From Billgrantia zhangzhouensis (GTDB lineage Bacteria; Pseudomonadota; Gammaproteobacteria; Pseudomonadales; Halomonadaceae): a stretch of 64,000 nucleotides of DNA. Below, in pieces: positions 35,218-43,101 of the stretch. The notes beneath the pieces are model-generated. The model made no database searches, was not told the DNA's origin, and saw only the letters and a list, made by a program, of their open reading frames with translations. A program made the translations under genes and the position numbers. The DNA lies in the NCBI RefSeq assembly GCF_021404465.1, contig NZ_JABFTT010000009.1, positions 1 to 64,000 of the forward strand. The letters run 5' to 3'. The number at the start of each line of letters is the position of its first letter. Within the stretch, counting starts at the first letter, position 1.

Positions 35218-36072
35218 TCAGTCGGAGAGGCCGAGCAGGGCGTAGGAGTCGCGGACCACGTCATACTCGGCATCGTCCACGCGCACCATCTCGGCGCCGA
35301 TGTACTTGTCGCGTTCGCCAGGGGCGAGAATCGCCTGCAGCAGGCCGTCAGGATCGTTCATGAAGGCCTCCTGAATCTCGGCCACGCAGTCGGCAGAGAT
35401 ATGCGGGCCGGCCACCATGGGGTCGCCCGGCATGTCCTGGCCGCGGGCGATGATGCGGTAATTCTCCTCGCCGTGCTGCTCCGCGAAGGGGGCGAAGTCG
35501 CGTACGCCTGTGCCCACCGCGTCGACTTCGCCCGAGGCCAGTGCCTGCATGCGGGCACCATCGAGCAGCGTGATCTGCAGGTCCCGATCGATGTCCAGGC
35601 CAGCCTGGTGCAGCATGTGGCTGGGCATGATGTGGCCGGTGGTAGAGCCATGATCCTTCATGGCGACGTGCTTGCCGCGCAGGTCTTCCAGTGTCTCGAT
35701 GCCGCTGTCGGTGGGGGCGATGAACACCGAGTAGTACTCGGAGCGCACGATGGCGGTGACCGGCTTAATGCCTTCGACACGCTCTGCCATCAGCACGTAT
35801 TCGGAGGGGCCAGCCAGCACGATGTCGACCTGCTCGAAGCGCAGGGCGTTGATGGCGGTGGTGCGGCTGCCTACCGGGAAGAACTCGACCTCGACGCCGA
35901 GACGTGACTCGACTTCGTCGACGAACTCCTGGTAGGCGCGCTGCAGCTCTTCAGTGCCCTCGATACCGGTATCGGCGAAGCGCAGGGTAGTGGGGCAGGA
36001 CTCGGCGGCCTGAACCTGAGTAGCGCCGGCCATGGCAATGGCGGCGGCCAGGGAGAGCAGGGGACGAAGCAT
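35218..36072 (-). CDS. phnD: PhnD-family ABC substrate-binding protein (second phn operon)
   Basis: Periplasmic binding protein, 284 aa, signal peptide ending at VQA (about residue 22), then LRFADTGIEGTEELQRAYQ. The conserved ligand loop is in AMKDHGSTTGHIMPSHMLHQAG. It diverges clearly from the 26.1-kb PhnD, so the two importers probably differ in substrate. Start at 36072 was chosen for the GAGG upstream; 36084 is possible. A Pho box lies 99 bases upstream. Confidence 0.88.
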   Translation of the reverse strand: MLRPLLSLAAAIAMAGATQVQAAESCPTTLRFADTGIEGTEELQRAYQEFVDEVESRLGVEVEFFPVGSRTTAINALRFEQVDIVLAGPSEYVLMAERVEGIKPVTAIVRSEYYSVFIAPTDSGIETLEDLRGKHVAMKDHGSTTGHIMPSHMLHQAGLDIDRDLQITLLDGARMQALASGEVDAVGTGVRDFAPFAEQHGEENYRIIARGQDMPGDPMVAGPHISADCVAEIQEAFMNDPDGLLQAILAPGERDKYIGAEMVRVDDAEYDVVRDSYALLGLSD

Positions 36073-36170
36073 GACGGACCTCATGGAAGTAGTCGGGGCG
36101 TATGGCTCTGGATGCGCTACTACCCTGCCAAGTCCATGTGACAGATCGACGGCAATCTTATGATGGTCTC

Positions 36171-36188
36171 GTGACGGCGAGGTGACGC
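36171..36188 (-). promoter_or_regulatory. putative Pho box and promoter of the second phn operon
   Basis: Minus strand GCGTCAC-CTCG-CCGTCAC (5/7 and 6/7), followed exactly 10 bases later by TAAGAT (36160-36155) as a -10 element, the spacing of classic PhoB promoters. Points toward phnD at 36072. Confidence 0.68.
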
Positions 36189-36286
36189 TCGCCATGTCGC
36201 CGAACTACAGCGCGGCCCACCATGGTCGGCTCGCGCGGCCGGCGAGAATTGGCGAAGCTGGTGGCCTATGCTGCCCGGAGTCTGCC

Positions 36287-38020
36287 ATGAAGCATTCGCC
36301 TGCCTATCGCCTCGCCGCCACCATCCTGCACGGCTTCGACGAGTATCGTACCCGCTTCAAGGTAATCACCGCTGATGCCAGCCGGCGTTTTCGCGATGCT
36401 GCCTGGCGCGAGGCTCAGCAGGCCTCGGCCGAACGTATCGACCTCTACGAGGAGAAGGTCGGCGAGACTCTGGGACGGCTTAAGCGGGCCCTGGACGAGG
36501 ACGACCTGACCCACTGCGAGTGCTGGCGCGAGGCCCGCAATCATTACGCCGAGTTGATCAGCGAACGGCTCGATTACGAGCTCGCCGAGACTTATTTCAA
36601 TTCGCTGTTCTGCTCGATCTTTCACCACCGCCACATCCGCAACGACTGGATGTTCGTCTACAGTTCGCGGGACGCTGCGGCCCATCACTCGGGGCTGGAG
36701 CCCTGCCGTCGCATGACCGTCAAGGGCGATTGGGCGGCGTCGATCCGCTGGGCGCTGGCCGAGGCCCCCTTCGAGACGCCGTACGAGGACCTGGAGCGTG
36801 ACGTGCGGCTGGGTGCCGAGTTCCTGCGCAATCATCTGCCCCGGACGATCCTCGACGCGCCGAATGCCGAGGTCGAGCTGCTCAAGAGCGTGTTCTATCG
36901 CAACAAGGGCGCCTACCTGGTGGGGCGGATTCGCGGCGATGGTGCCCAGGTGCCGCTGGTGCTGCCGATCCTGCACGACCAGGGCGAGGGGCTGCACCTG
37001 GATACCGTGCTGATCGAATCAGACGAGGTATCGATCATCTTCTCCTTTACCCGCGCCTACTTTCAGGTCGACGTCCAGGTGCCGGGTGAGTTCGTCGACT
37101 ACCTGCAGCAACTCATGCCCGACAAGCCGGAGGGCGAACTTTATTCGGCGATCGGCTTCTTCAAGCACGGCAAGACTGAGTTCTTCCGCGCTCTCAATCG
37201 CCAGGTGGCCAAGCGCGAGGATCAGTTCATCATCGCCCCGGGGGTACGCGGCATGGTCATGGCGGTGTTCGTGCTGCCCTCGTTTCGCACCGTGTTCAAG
37301 ATCATCAAGGACCGCTTCGACCCCTCCAAGGAGATGACCCACGGCACCGTGCGCGAGAAGTACCGACTGGTGAAGCGCCACGACCGGGTCGGGCGCATGG
37401 CCGATACCCAGGAATTCTCCAACTTCATCGCACGCAAGGACCACTTTGCCCCGGAATGCCTCGAGCACCTGCTCGAGGTGGCGCCCTCCACTGTGTACCT
37501 CAGGGGTGACAAGGTGATCATCAAGCACTGCTACACCGAGCGCATGATGACTCCGCTCAACCTCTATCTGGAACAGATCGGCGAGGAGGAGACCCAGGCG
37601 GTGCTCAAGGACTACGGCAACGCCATCAAGCAAATGGCCGCAGCCAATATCTTTCCCGGCGACATGCTGCTGAAGAACTTCGGCGTTACTCGCCATGGCC
37701 GGGTGATCTTCTACGACTACGATGAGGTGGGCTACCTCACCGAATGCAACTTCCGCCACATTCCCGAACCGATGTACCCGGAGCAGGAGTTATCCGGCGA
37801 GCCTTGGTACTCGGTGGGGCCTAATGATATTTTCCCCGAGGAGTTCGGGCCCTTTCTGTTCGCCGACCTCAAGCTGCGCAAGCTCTTCTATCAGCTCCAC
37901 CCCGAGCTGTTCGACGCCGACTACTGGAAGAGCGTGCAACAGGCGATCCGCGATGGGCGAGTGATCGACGTCTACCCCTATCGCAACAAGCAGCGCTTCA
38001 GCGCCAGCGAGGTCTATTAG
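36287..38020 (+). CDS. aceK: isocitrate dehydrogenase kinase/phosphatase
   Basis: Bifunctional enzyme (577 aa) that phosphorylates isocitrate dehydrogenase to divert isocitrate to the glyoxylate shunt on acetate, and reverses it. ATP-binding region (GVRGMVMAVFVLPSFR, then VFKIIKDRF) and the C-terminal GNAIKQMAAANIFPGDMLLKNFG plus VIFYDYDEVGYL motifs are well conserved. ATG at 36287 has GGAG upstream. In enterobacteria aceK lies with aceBA; here it is separate from them and divergent from the phn operon. Confidence 0.93.
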   Translation: MKHSPAYRLAATILHGFDEYRTRFKVITADASRRFRDAAWREAQQASAERIDLYEEKVGETLGRLKRALDEDDLTHCECWREARNHYAELISERLDYELAETYFNSLFCSIFHHRHIRNDWMFVYSSRDAAAHHSGLEPCRRMTVKGDWAASIRWALAEAPFETPYEDLERDVRLGAEFLRNHLPRTILDAPNAEVELLKSVFYRNKGAYLVGRIRGDGAQVPLVLPILHDQGEGLHLDTVLIESDEVSIIFSFTRAYFQVDVQVPGEFVDYLQQLMPDKPEGELYSAIGFFKHGKTEFFRALNRQVAKREDQFIIAPGVRGMVMAVFVLPSFRTVFKIIKDRFDPSKEMTHGTVREKYRLVKRHDRVGRMADTQEFSNFIARKDHFAPECLEHLLEVAPSTVYLRGDKVIIKHCYTERMMTPLNLYLEQIGEEETQAVLKDYGNAIKQMAAANIFPGDMLLKNFGVTRHGRVIFYDYDEVGYLTECNFRHIPEPMYPEQELSGEPWYSVGPNDIFPEEFGPFLFADLKLRKLFYQLHPELFDADYWKSVQQAIRDGRVIDVYPYRNKQRFSASEVY

Positions 38021-38052
38021 GCCGAGCGCATTTCAACGACATGAGGAGGCTC

Positions 38053-38787
38053 ATGGCTGACGACAGGCGGCCTCATCTGGTGGTTTTCAGCGGCTCGGGC
38101 ATCAGTGCCGAGAGCGGCATCCAGACCTTTCGTGCCGGTGATGGCCTGTGGGCCGAGCACCCCATCGAGGAGGTCGCCACGCCCGAGGCCTGGCGCCGCG
38201 ACCCCGCTCGTGTATTAGGCTTCTACAACCTGCGCCGTGAGCAGGTGCGCCGGGCACGCCCCAACGCCGCGCACAAGGCGCTGGCGGATCTCGAGCGGCA
38301 GGGCTTTCGGGTCAGCATCATTACCCAGAACATCGACGACCTGCACGAGCGCGCCGGCTCGCGTAGCGTGCTGCACCTGCATGGCGAAATTCTCAAGGCG
38401 CGCTCCACGGTGGATGCCCGCATGCAGTATCCGCTGCCCCGCGGTGGGATCGAGCTGGGTGACATCTGTGACAAGGGCAGCCAACTGCGCCCCGACGTGG
38501 TGTGGTTCGGCGAGAGCGTGCCTTATTTCGGCGAGGCTTGTGCGCTCGTCGCCGAGGCCGATCTGCTGCTGGTAGTGGGCACATCGCTTGCCGTAATGCC
38601 CGCGGCCTCGCTGCTCGAACACACGCCGCTGGATGCGCCCAGCGTGCTGGTCGACCCTGAAGCCGAGACACTGGCTCCGCCCGGCGTGACCCGCATCAGC
38701 CAGCCCGCCGGCAAGGGTGTGCCGGCACTGACGCGCCACTGGCAGCGCGAGGGGAGGCTGTGGGTGCCGGAAACTCTGCTGGGATGA
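38053..38787 (+). CDS. cobB: NAD-dependent protein deacylase (sirtuin)
   Basis: Sir2 family enzyme (244 aa) that removes acyl groups from lysines using NAD. GSGISAESGIQTFR (NAD site), TQNIDDLHERAGS and catalytic LHGEI are conserved. The zinc-binding Cys4 module is lacking: the segment between HGEI and the LRPDVVWFGE motif has one Cys only, as in some known bacterial sirtuin subgroups. Start at 38053 follows AGGAGG. It may follow aceK in one transcript (32 bases). Confidence 0.88.
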   Translation: MADDRRPHLVVFSGSGISAESGIQTFRAGDGLWAEHPIEEVATPEAWRRDPARVLGFYNLRREQVRRARPNAAHKALADLERQGFRVSIITQNIDDLHERAGSRSVLHLHGEILKARSTVDARMQYPLPRGGIELGDICDKGSQLRPDVVWFGESVPYFGEACALVAEADLLLVVGTSLAVMPAASLLEHTPLDAPSVLVDPEAETLAPPGVTRISQPAGKGVPALTRHWQREGRLWVPETLLG

Positions 38788-38832
38788 GGGCCAGGATGCT
38801 AGAATGCCGCCCCCGCTGCCCCTGGATACGTA

Positions 38833-39642
38833 ATGATGCTGGATGAGACTGGCCAGGCCGACCTTGCCGAGCATGACTCCACCACCGGGTTGGGCCAGGG
38901 GCCCGCTCCCGGTCTCTTTCATGACCCCGCAACTGGTCATCCACGCCCGCCGCGGCGTGAGTTCAAGGCGCGCGGCAGTTTTACCGAGCGCTGCCCCGGC
39001 TGTAACCTCCCGGTGCTCAACTGTCTCTGTCCCTACCAGGCCAGCACCGAGAGCGAGGCGCGGGTGTGGCTGATCACGCATCCGCTCGAGCACCTCAAGC
39101 CGACCAATACCGGACGCCTGATCCGCGACGTGCTGCCGGATACCGAGGTATTCACCTGGTACCGCACGGCACCGGACGAGCGCCTGCTGGCCTTGCTTGA
39201 GGACCCGCGCTTCGCGCCTTTCGTGATCTTTCCCGATGACCAGCCCGACTATGCCGGGCGGGTCGTGGGCATGGACGCAGTCGGCGAGGTCAAGGCCAGC
39301 GGCAGAACGCCGGTATTCATCCTGCTGGACGGCACCTGGCGACAGGCGCGGCGGATCTTCCGCAAGAGCCCCTACCTCGACCGGCTGCCGGTGCTGCCGC
39401 TGGCTACCTCGCGGTTGACCCGCTACCAGTTGCGCAAGCCCGCTTCCCAAGCCCATCTTTGCACCGCCGAGGTGGCCGCCGAACTGCTGCGCCAGAGTGG
39501 CGACACCACGGCGGCCCAAGTGCTGGACGACTATTTCGACGCCTTCAACGTCAGCTATGCTGCCAGCCGGCGCTACGAGAAGATCGAGCAGCCGACGCCG
39601 GCGATGCGTCGGCTGCTGGCATATCGTGACGACGACCGCTAG
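38833..39642 (+). CDS. DTW-domain tRNA-uridine aminocarboxypropyltransferase
   Basis: DTW (YfiP/TapT-like) protein, 269 aa, predicted to transfer the 3-amino-3-carboxypropyl group of SAM to tRNA uridine (acp3U). The name-giving motif reads LLDGTWRQARR; the zinc-like CPGCNLPVLNCLC cluster is near residue 54, and TNTGRLIRDVLP follows. An acidic ~45-residue N-terminal leader is not usual. The stop overlaps the convergent GGDEF gene by 4 bases. Confidence 0.85.
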   Translation: MMLDETGQADLAEHDSTTGLGQGPAPGLFHDPATGHPRPPRREFKARGSFTERCPGCNLPVLNCLCPYQASTESEARVWLITHPLEHLKPTNTGRLIRDVLPDTEVFTWYRTAPDERLLALLEDPRFAPFVIFPDDQPDYAGRVVGMDAVGEVKASGRTPVFILLDGTWRQARRIFRKSPYLDRLPVLPLATSRLTRYQLRKPASQAHLCTAEVAAELLRQSGDTTAAQVLDDYFDAFNVSYAASRRYEKIEQPTPAMRRLLAYRDDDR

Positions 39643-41066
39643 CAGGCCTCCTGCGTGCGCACGCAGGCGCGCCCCGCCCGCTTGGCTTGGTACATTGCCT
39701 GATCGGCACGCTGCACCAGCCGCCTGGAACTGTCGCCGGGCTGGCAAGCAGCGACACCGAAGCTGGCGGTAACCTGACCCACGGGGGCGATAGGGCTCTG
39801 AGCGAGGGCGTGGCACACGCGCCAAGCCAGTTCCTGCGCTTGGGTTAGATCGCAGCCGGGCACTACGGCGATGAATTCCTCGCCGCCCCAGCGTCCGAGA
39901 TGGTCGCTGTTGCGCAGATGCGACTGGGCCTCCTGGGCCACCTGATGCAGTACCTGATCGCCTACCTCATGCCCATGGCTATCGTTGATCGCTTTGAAGC
40001 GATCGATATCGAACAGCAGTACTGCCAGGGGGCTGCCATTCCGGCAGGCCGCCGCCAGCTCGGTCTCGAGCACCTGTTCGATACGGTGACGATTGGCCAC
40101 CTGTGTCAGCGGGTCGGTATAGGCGAGCCGTTGAAGCCGGGTGTTGCGCTCATGCAGCAGCCGGTAACGGTCCTGGGTCTGCTGCTTTTCGTGCAGCAGT
40201 GCCCGGCGTAGCGTGGCCACCTGAGTGAGCTGAAGCAGCAGGTGTCGCAAGGGCGGTGACAGATGACGCGGCTGACGGTCCCGACATACCACCAGGCTGC
40301 GGCCCGGAGTGGCCTCGTGTAAGTCGAGTATGAGCGCCGCGCGGGCCTGCCGGCCGCTCAGCCAGTTGCGTAGCTTCGGAGGAGGCAGGCATAGCGGGCA
40401 GCCGGACAGATCGGGAAGCGGGCCGGGCGAACCGAACAGTTCGGCTGGCTTCGCCTGGCCATCGACCAGCATGAGCGGTACGCGGGCGCTGCGATCCACG
40501 GTGCAGGGAACGGATTCGATGGGAATGCCCTTCTGCTCCAGGCGCAGGTCGTGTCCGTCGTGGTCCTGGCCGAGCAGGGTGCATGATGCAAAGCCGGTCA
40601 GCACGTGGAGAGCCTGCAGGAGCTGGGCGTAGAGCTCGCTGGTGCTGCTGGCGCGAGCGATACGCGTTCCCCATGTGTAGCCGAGCCCTGGCAGGTCGTG
40701 GCCTGTCTCCTCCTCCTGCGGTTCGACTTCGAGAATCACGTGTCGCCCTGTCGCGTGGAGAGAGAGATAGAGCGGCTGCAAGGTGCCGTTCCCGGAAGAG
40801 ATCGTGATACCGGGTGCCCCCCTGGCCAACGCCCGGGCCAGGGCCGTTACGGTATCGGCTCCCAGCACTTGTTCGGGCGGACGGCCAAGCGCCTCGGCAG
40901 GAGATAGCCCGAAGAAACGGGACAGATTGCTGCTGGCCAGGCACACGCTCTGCCAGTCGTTGTCGAAAGCAAGGAGACAACCATGCGGCTGGACCGTGGC
41001 ATCAGTGTGCGGCACCGTCGGGCAGACGCTCGCATCATCGAGTTCCTCATCAAGCGAGTCCGGCAT
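39639..41066 (-). CDS. phytochrome-like PAS_2-GAF-GGDEF diguanylate cyclase
   Basis: 475-aa cytosolic protein. N-terminal PAS_2 domain of bacteriophytochromes (VQPHGCLLAFD at ~25-35, preceded by Cys15 where biliverdin-binding phytochromes have their Cys). A GAF domain follows (about 125-300) but the bilin-pocket motifs PASDIP and CHH are not found; the corresponding end reads CRDRQPRHL. A short coiled segment leads to a GGDEF domain with an intact GGEEF (394-398), so cyclic-di-GMP synthesis is likely. Probably a chromophore-less or altered sensor. Convergent with the DTW gene. Confidence 0.8.
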   Translation of the reverse strand: MPDSLDEELDDASVCPTVPHTDATVQPHGCLLAFDNDWQSVCLASSNLSRFFGLSPAEALGRPPEQVLGADTVTALARALARGAPGITISSGNGTLQPLYLSLHATGRHVILEVEPQEEETGHDLPGLGYTWGTRIARASSTSELYAQLLQALHVLTGFASCTLLGQDHDGHDLRLEQKGIPIESVPCTVDRSARVPLMLVDGQAKPAELFGSPGPLPDLSGCPLCLPPPKLRNWLSGRQARAALILDLHEATPGRSLVVCRDRQPRHLSPPLRHLLLQLTQVATLRRALLHEKQQTQDRYRLLHERNTRLQRLAYTDPLTQVANRHRIEQVLETELAAACRNGSPLAVLLFDIDRFKAINDSHGHEVGDQVLHQVAQEAQSHLRNSDHLGRWGGEEFIAVVPGCDLTQAQELAWRVCHALAQSPIAPVGQVTASFGVAACQPGDSSRRLVQRADQAMYQAKRAGRACVRTQEAC

Positions 41067-41087
41067 GGGATTCCCTGTTGTGTGTTA

Positions 41088-41108
41088 CGGCAGCCAAGTT
41101 GGCTGCCG
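41088..41108 (-). promoter_or_regulatory. hairpin/palindrome in the leader of the phytochrome-like gene
   Basis: CGGCAGCCA-AGT-TGGCTGCCG: perfect 9-bp inverted repeat with a 3-base loop, starting 22 bases upstream of the ATG at 41066. It could be an operator or an RNA hairpin in the 5' leader; no T-run is present. Confidence 0.6.
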
Positions 41109-41251
41109 ACCCTCCTGTTGCATGCCATGTCATCCGGACGGTCGGCATGGCCCAGAGGGTACCCTGACGTAAAGGAAGTAAACCATTTGTTGTCGTTTAA
41201 AAGCAACCTGAGGTTTAACTGTGGGGATGGCGCGCGCGGCACATTTGGCCG

Positions 41252-41710
41252 ATGAATGAGAAGATTGCGTTTGCCGAACGGCTAGTCGCCGCCATGCGTG
41301 CTGCCGGCTACGAGCCGCGGCCAGCCGTGCTGGAGCGCGAATTCAACCTGCGCTACTGGGGAAAGCCCGTCACGCTACAAGGCGTGCGGCGTTGGCTATG
41401 CGGCGAGACCCTGCCTCAGCAGGAAAAATTACAGGTGCTGGCTGAATGGCTGGGAGTCGAGCCGCAGGCGCTGCGTTTTGGCGATGACGGCAAGAGCCGG
41501 ATAGGCGAGACGCGCGGTGATTGGGAGTTGCCGATCAGCGCCGAAGAGCGCCGCGTGCTGCGGCGCTACCTGGCCCTGCCGGTGGAGCAGCGCAAGGTGG
41601 TGGCTCAGGTCATCGAAGCGTTCTCCCTCGCCGAACGCAGCGACTCGAAAGAACGCCAGGCCAGCTATGCGGTGAAGCGCGACGAGGAAGGCGAGGAGGG
41701 AGGCGGTTAG
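41252..41710 (+). CDS. XRE-like helix-turn-helix protein
   Basis: 152-aa cytosolic protein with an N-terminal HTH (about 8-75; FAERLVAAMRAAGYEPRPAVL and TLQGVRRWLCGETLPQQEKL) that fits small XRE-type regulators found in Gammaproteobacteria, and a charged C-terminal tail (EEGEEGGG). Divergent from the phytochrome-like gene across a short AT-rich interval. Target unknown. Its 3' end overlaps the TraB-family gene's by 4 bases. Confidence 0.7.
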   Translation: MNEKIAFAERLVAAMRAAGYEPRPAVLEREFNLRYWGKPVTLQGVRRWLCGETLPQQEKLQVLAEWLGVEPQALRFGDDGKSRIGETRGDWELPISAEERRVLRRYLALPVEQRKVVAQVIEAFSLAERSDSKERQASYAVKRDEEGEEGGG

Positions 41711-42951
41711 CCCCCGCTCCCCAACAATGCTCCGGCGATGCGGAAGCCTGCCACCCAAGTGCCGGCGGCGGAACCCAGGGTGGCGAACAGGAACACCAGC
41801 AACGTGCGCGAGACGCGGTTGCGCCACCAGCCCTTCAGCTCGGTGACATCGTGGCGCAGCATCGAAAAATCCTGCACCTTGGGTTTGCGCATCCATAGTT
41901 CGACCCCGGCGGCAACGAAGCCGGCGCCGATGGTGGGGTTGAGCGAAGTCAGCGGCGCGGCGAACATGGTGGCCACGACGGTGAGCGGGTGGGCCAGGGC
42001 GATCAGCGTGGCCAGCCCCGAGAGCACACCGTTGATCAGAAACCACTCTGCGACCAGTTGCCAACCGAGTTCGGTATTGCGCGAGAAGCCAATGGCGAAC
42101 CCGGTCAATACCAGCGCCGTGATCAGCCATGGCAGGGCGCGCCACAGTTTCGACGGCGGCGGCGTGGCTTCCAGGGCTCGACGTTCCACTTCCGGCTCGG
42201 CGGGCAGGGGGGCGTCGAAGTGCTCGACCATACCCTTCATGTGCCCGGCGCCGATCACTACCAGCACGTTGCGGTAGCGCCCGGGAGGCGCCTGCTCCGC
42301 CAGACGCAGCACCATGTAGCGGTCGCGTTCGGAGATCAGCGGGGCGTAGAGCGCTTCCGATTCGGCGGCGAACTCGCTGAAAGTCGATTCCAGCACGTCT
42401 CCTTCCTTGAGTCGCTCGATCTCTTCGGGTTTGATCTCCTGGCGCGACATCACGCTGCCGAGCAGTCCGGTGAACAGCGACATGCGCTGCCACCACGGCA
42501 CGCTGTGGTAGATGCGCTTGAGCGTGATGCCGACGTCGCGGTCGATCAGCAGCAGCGGCAGCTCATGGTCACGCGCCTCTTCCAGAGCCGCGCGCATCTC
42601 GGCGCCCGGTTCGATACCGGACTGCTCGGCCACGCGCTGCTGGAAGGCGCCCAGCGCCAGGTTGGCGGCAACCATGCCGGCCTTGCCCTGGCGGAAGATC
42701 TCGAACAGATCCTGCTGGGCCAGAGCGTCCGGGTTGCTGAGGTTGTGGTGGCGCGCATCGCACAGCTCGATGGCGACGGCGTCGAACTCGCCGGAGCGGA
42801 TCAGCCGACGCACGTCCTCGGCGCTCTGGGCCGAAACGTGCGCGGTGCCCAGCAGGGTATAACGGGTGCCGCCCACCTCGACGACGCGATGGGGGCCGCT
42901 GAAGGCGCCTTCCTGGCGCGGGTCGGTCACGGGTTCCTGGGAGTCGGTCAT
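41707..42951 (-). CDS. TraB/PrgY-family membrane protein
   Basis: 414-aa protein with an N-terminal TraB domain (about 20-255: LLGTAHVSAQSAEDV, AIELCDARHHNL, VVIGAGHMKGM) and a C-terminal region with about four membrane segments. The family includes PrgY (pheromone shutdown) and putative tiki-like metalloproteases; the GTAHVS, E and GAGH residues are those proposed to form the active site. Function in Halomonas not known. Start at 42951 chosen at the first Met that gives a normal N-terminus. Confidence 0.82.
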   Translation of the reverse strand: MTDSQEPVTDPRQEGAFSGPHRVVEVGGTRYTLLGTAHVSAQSAEDVRRLIRSGEFDAVAIELCDARHHNLSNPDALAQQDLFEIFRQGKAGMVAANLALGAFQQRVAEQSGIEPGAEMRAALEEARDHELPLLLIDRDVGITLKRIYHSVPWWQRMSLFTGLLGSVMSRQEIKPEEIERLKEGDVLESTFSEFAAESEALYAPLISERDRYMVLRLAEQAPPGRYRNVLVVIGAGHMKGMVEHFDAPLPAEPEVERRALEATPPPSKLWRALPWLITALVLTGFAIGFSRNTELGWQLVAEWFLINGVLSGLATLIALAHPLTVVATMFAAPLTSLNPTIGAGFVAAGVELWMRKPKVQDFSMLRHDVTELKGWWRNRVSRTLLVFLFATLGSAAGTWVAGFRIAGALLGSGG

Positions 42952-43101
42952 GAACGCTCGGGTCGCAAGGGATGAAGACCCGATTATCCACGAAGCTCGC
43001 TGACGGGCCAAACCAGAAGCGTTCGTCAATGCTTCGCCGTAGCTTCCTGTGGAAGGGCTGATTTAGGTCGCGAGCGCAGCAATAAATCAGTACTACCACT
43101 A

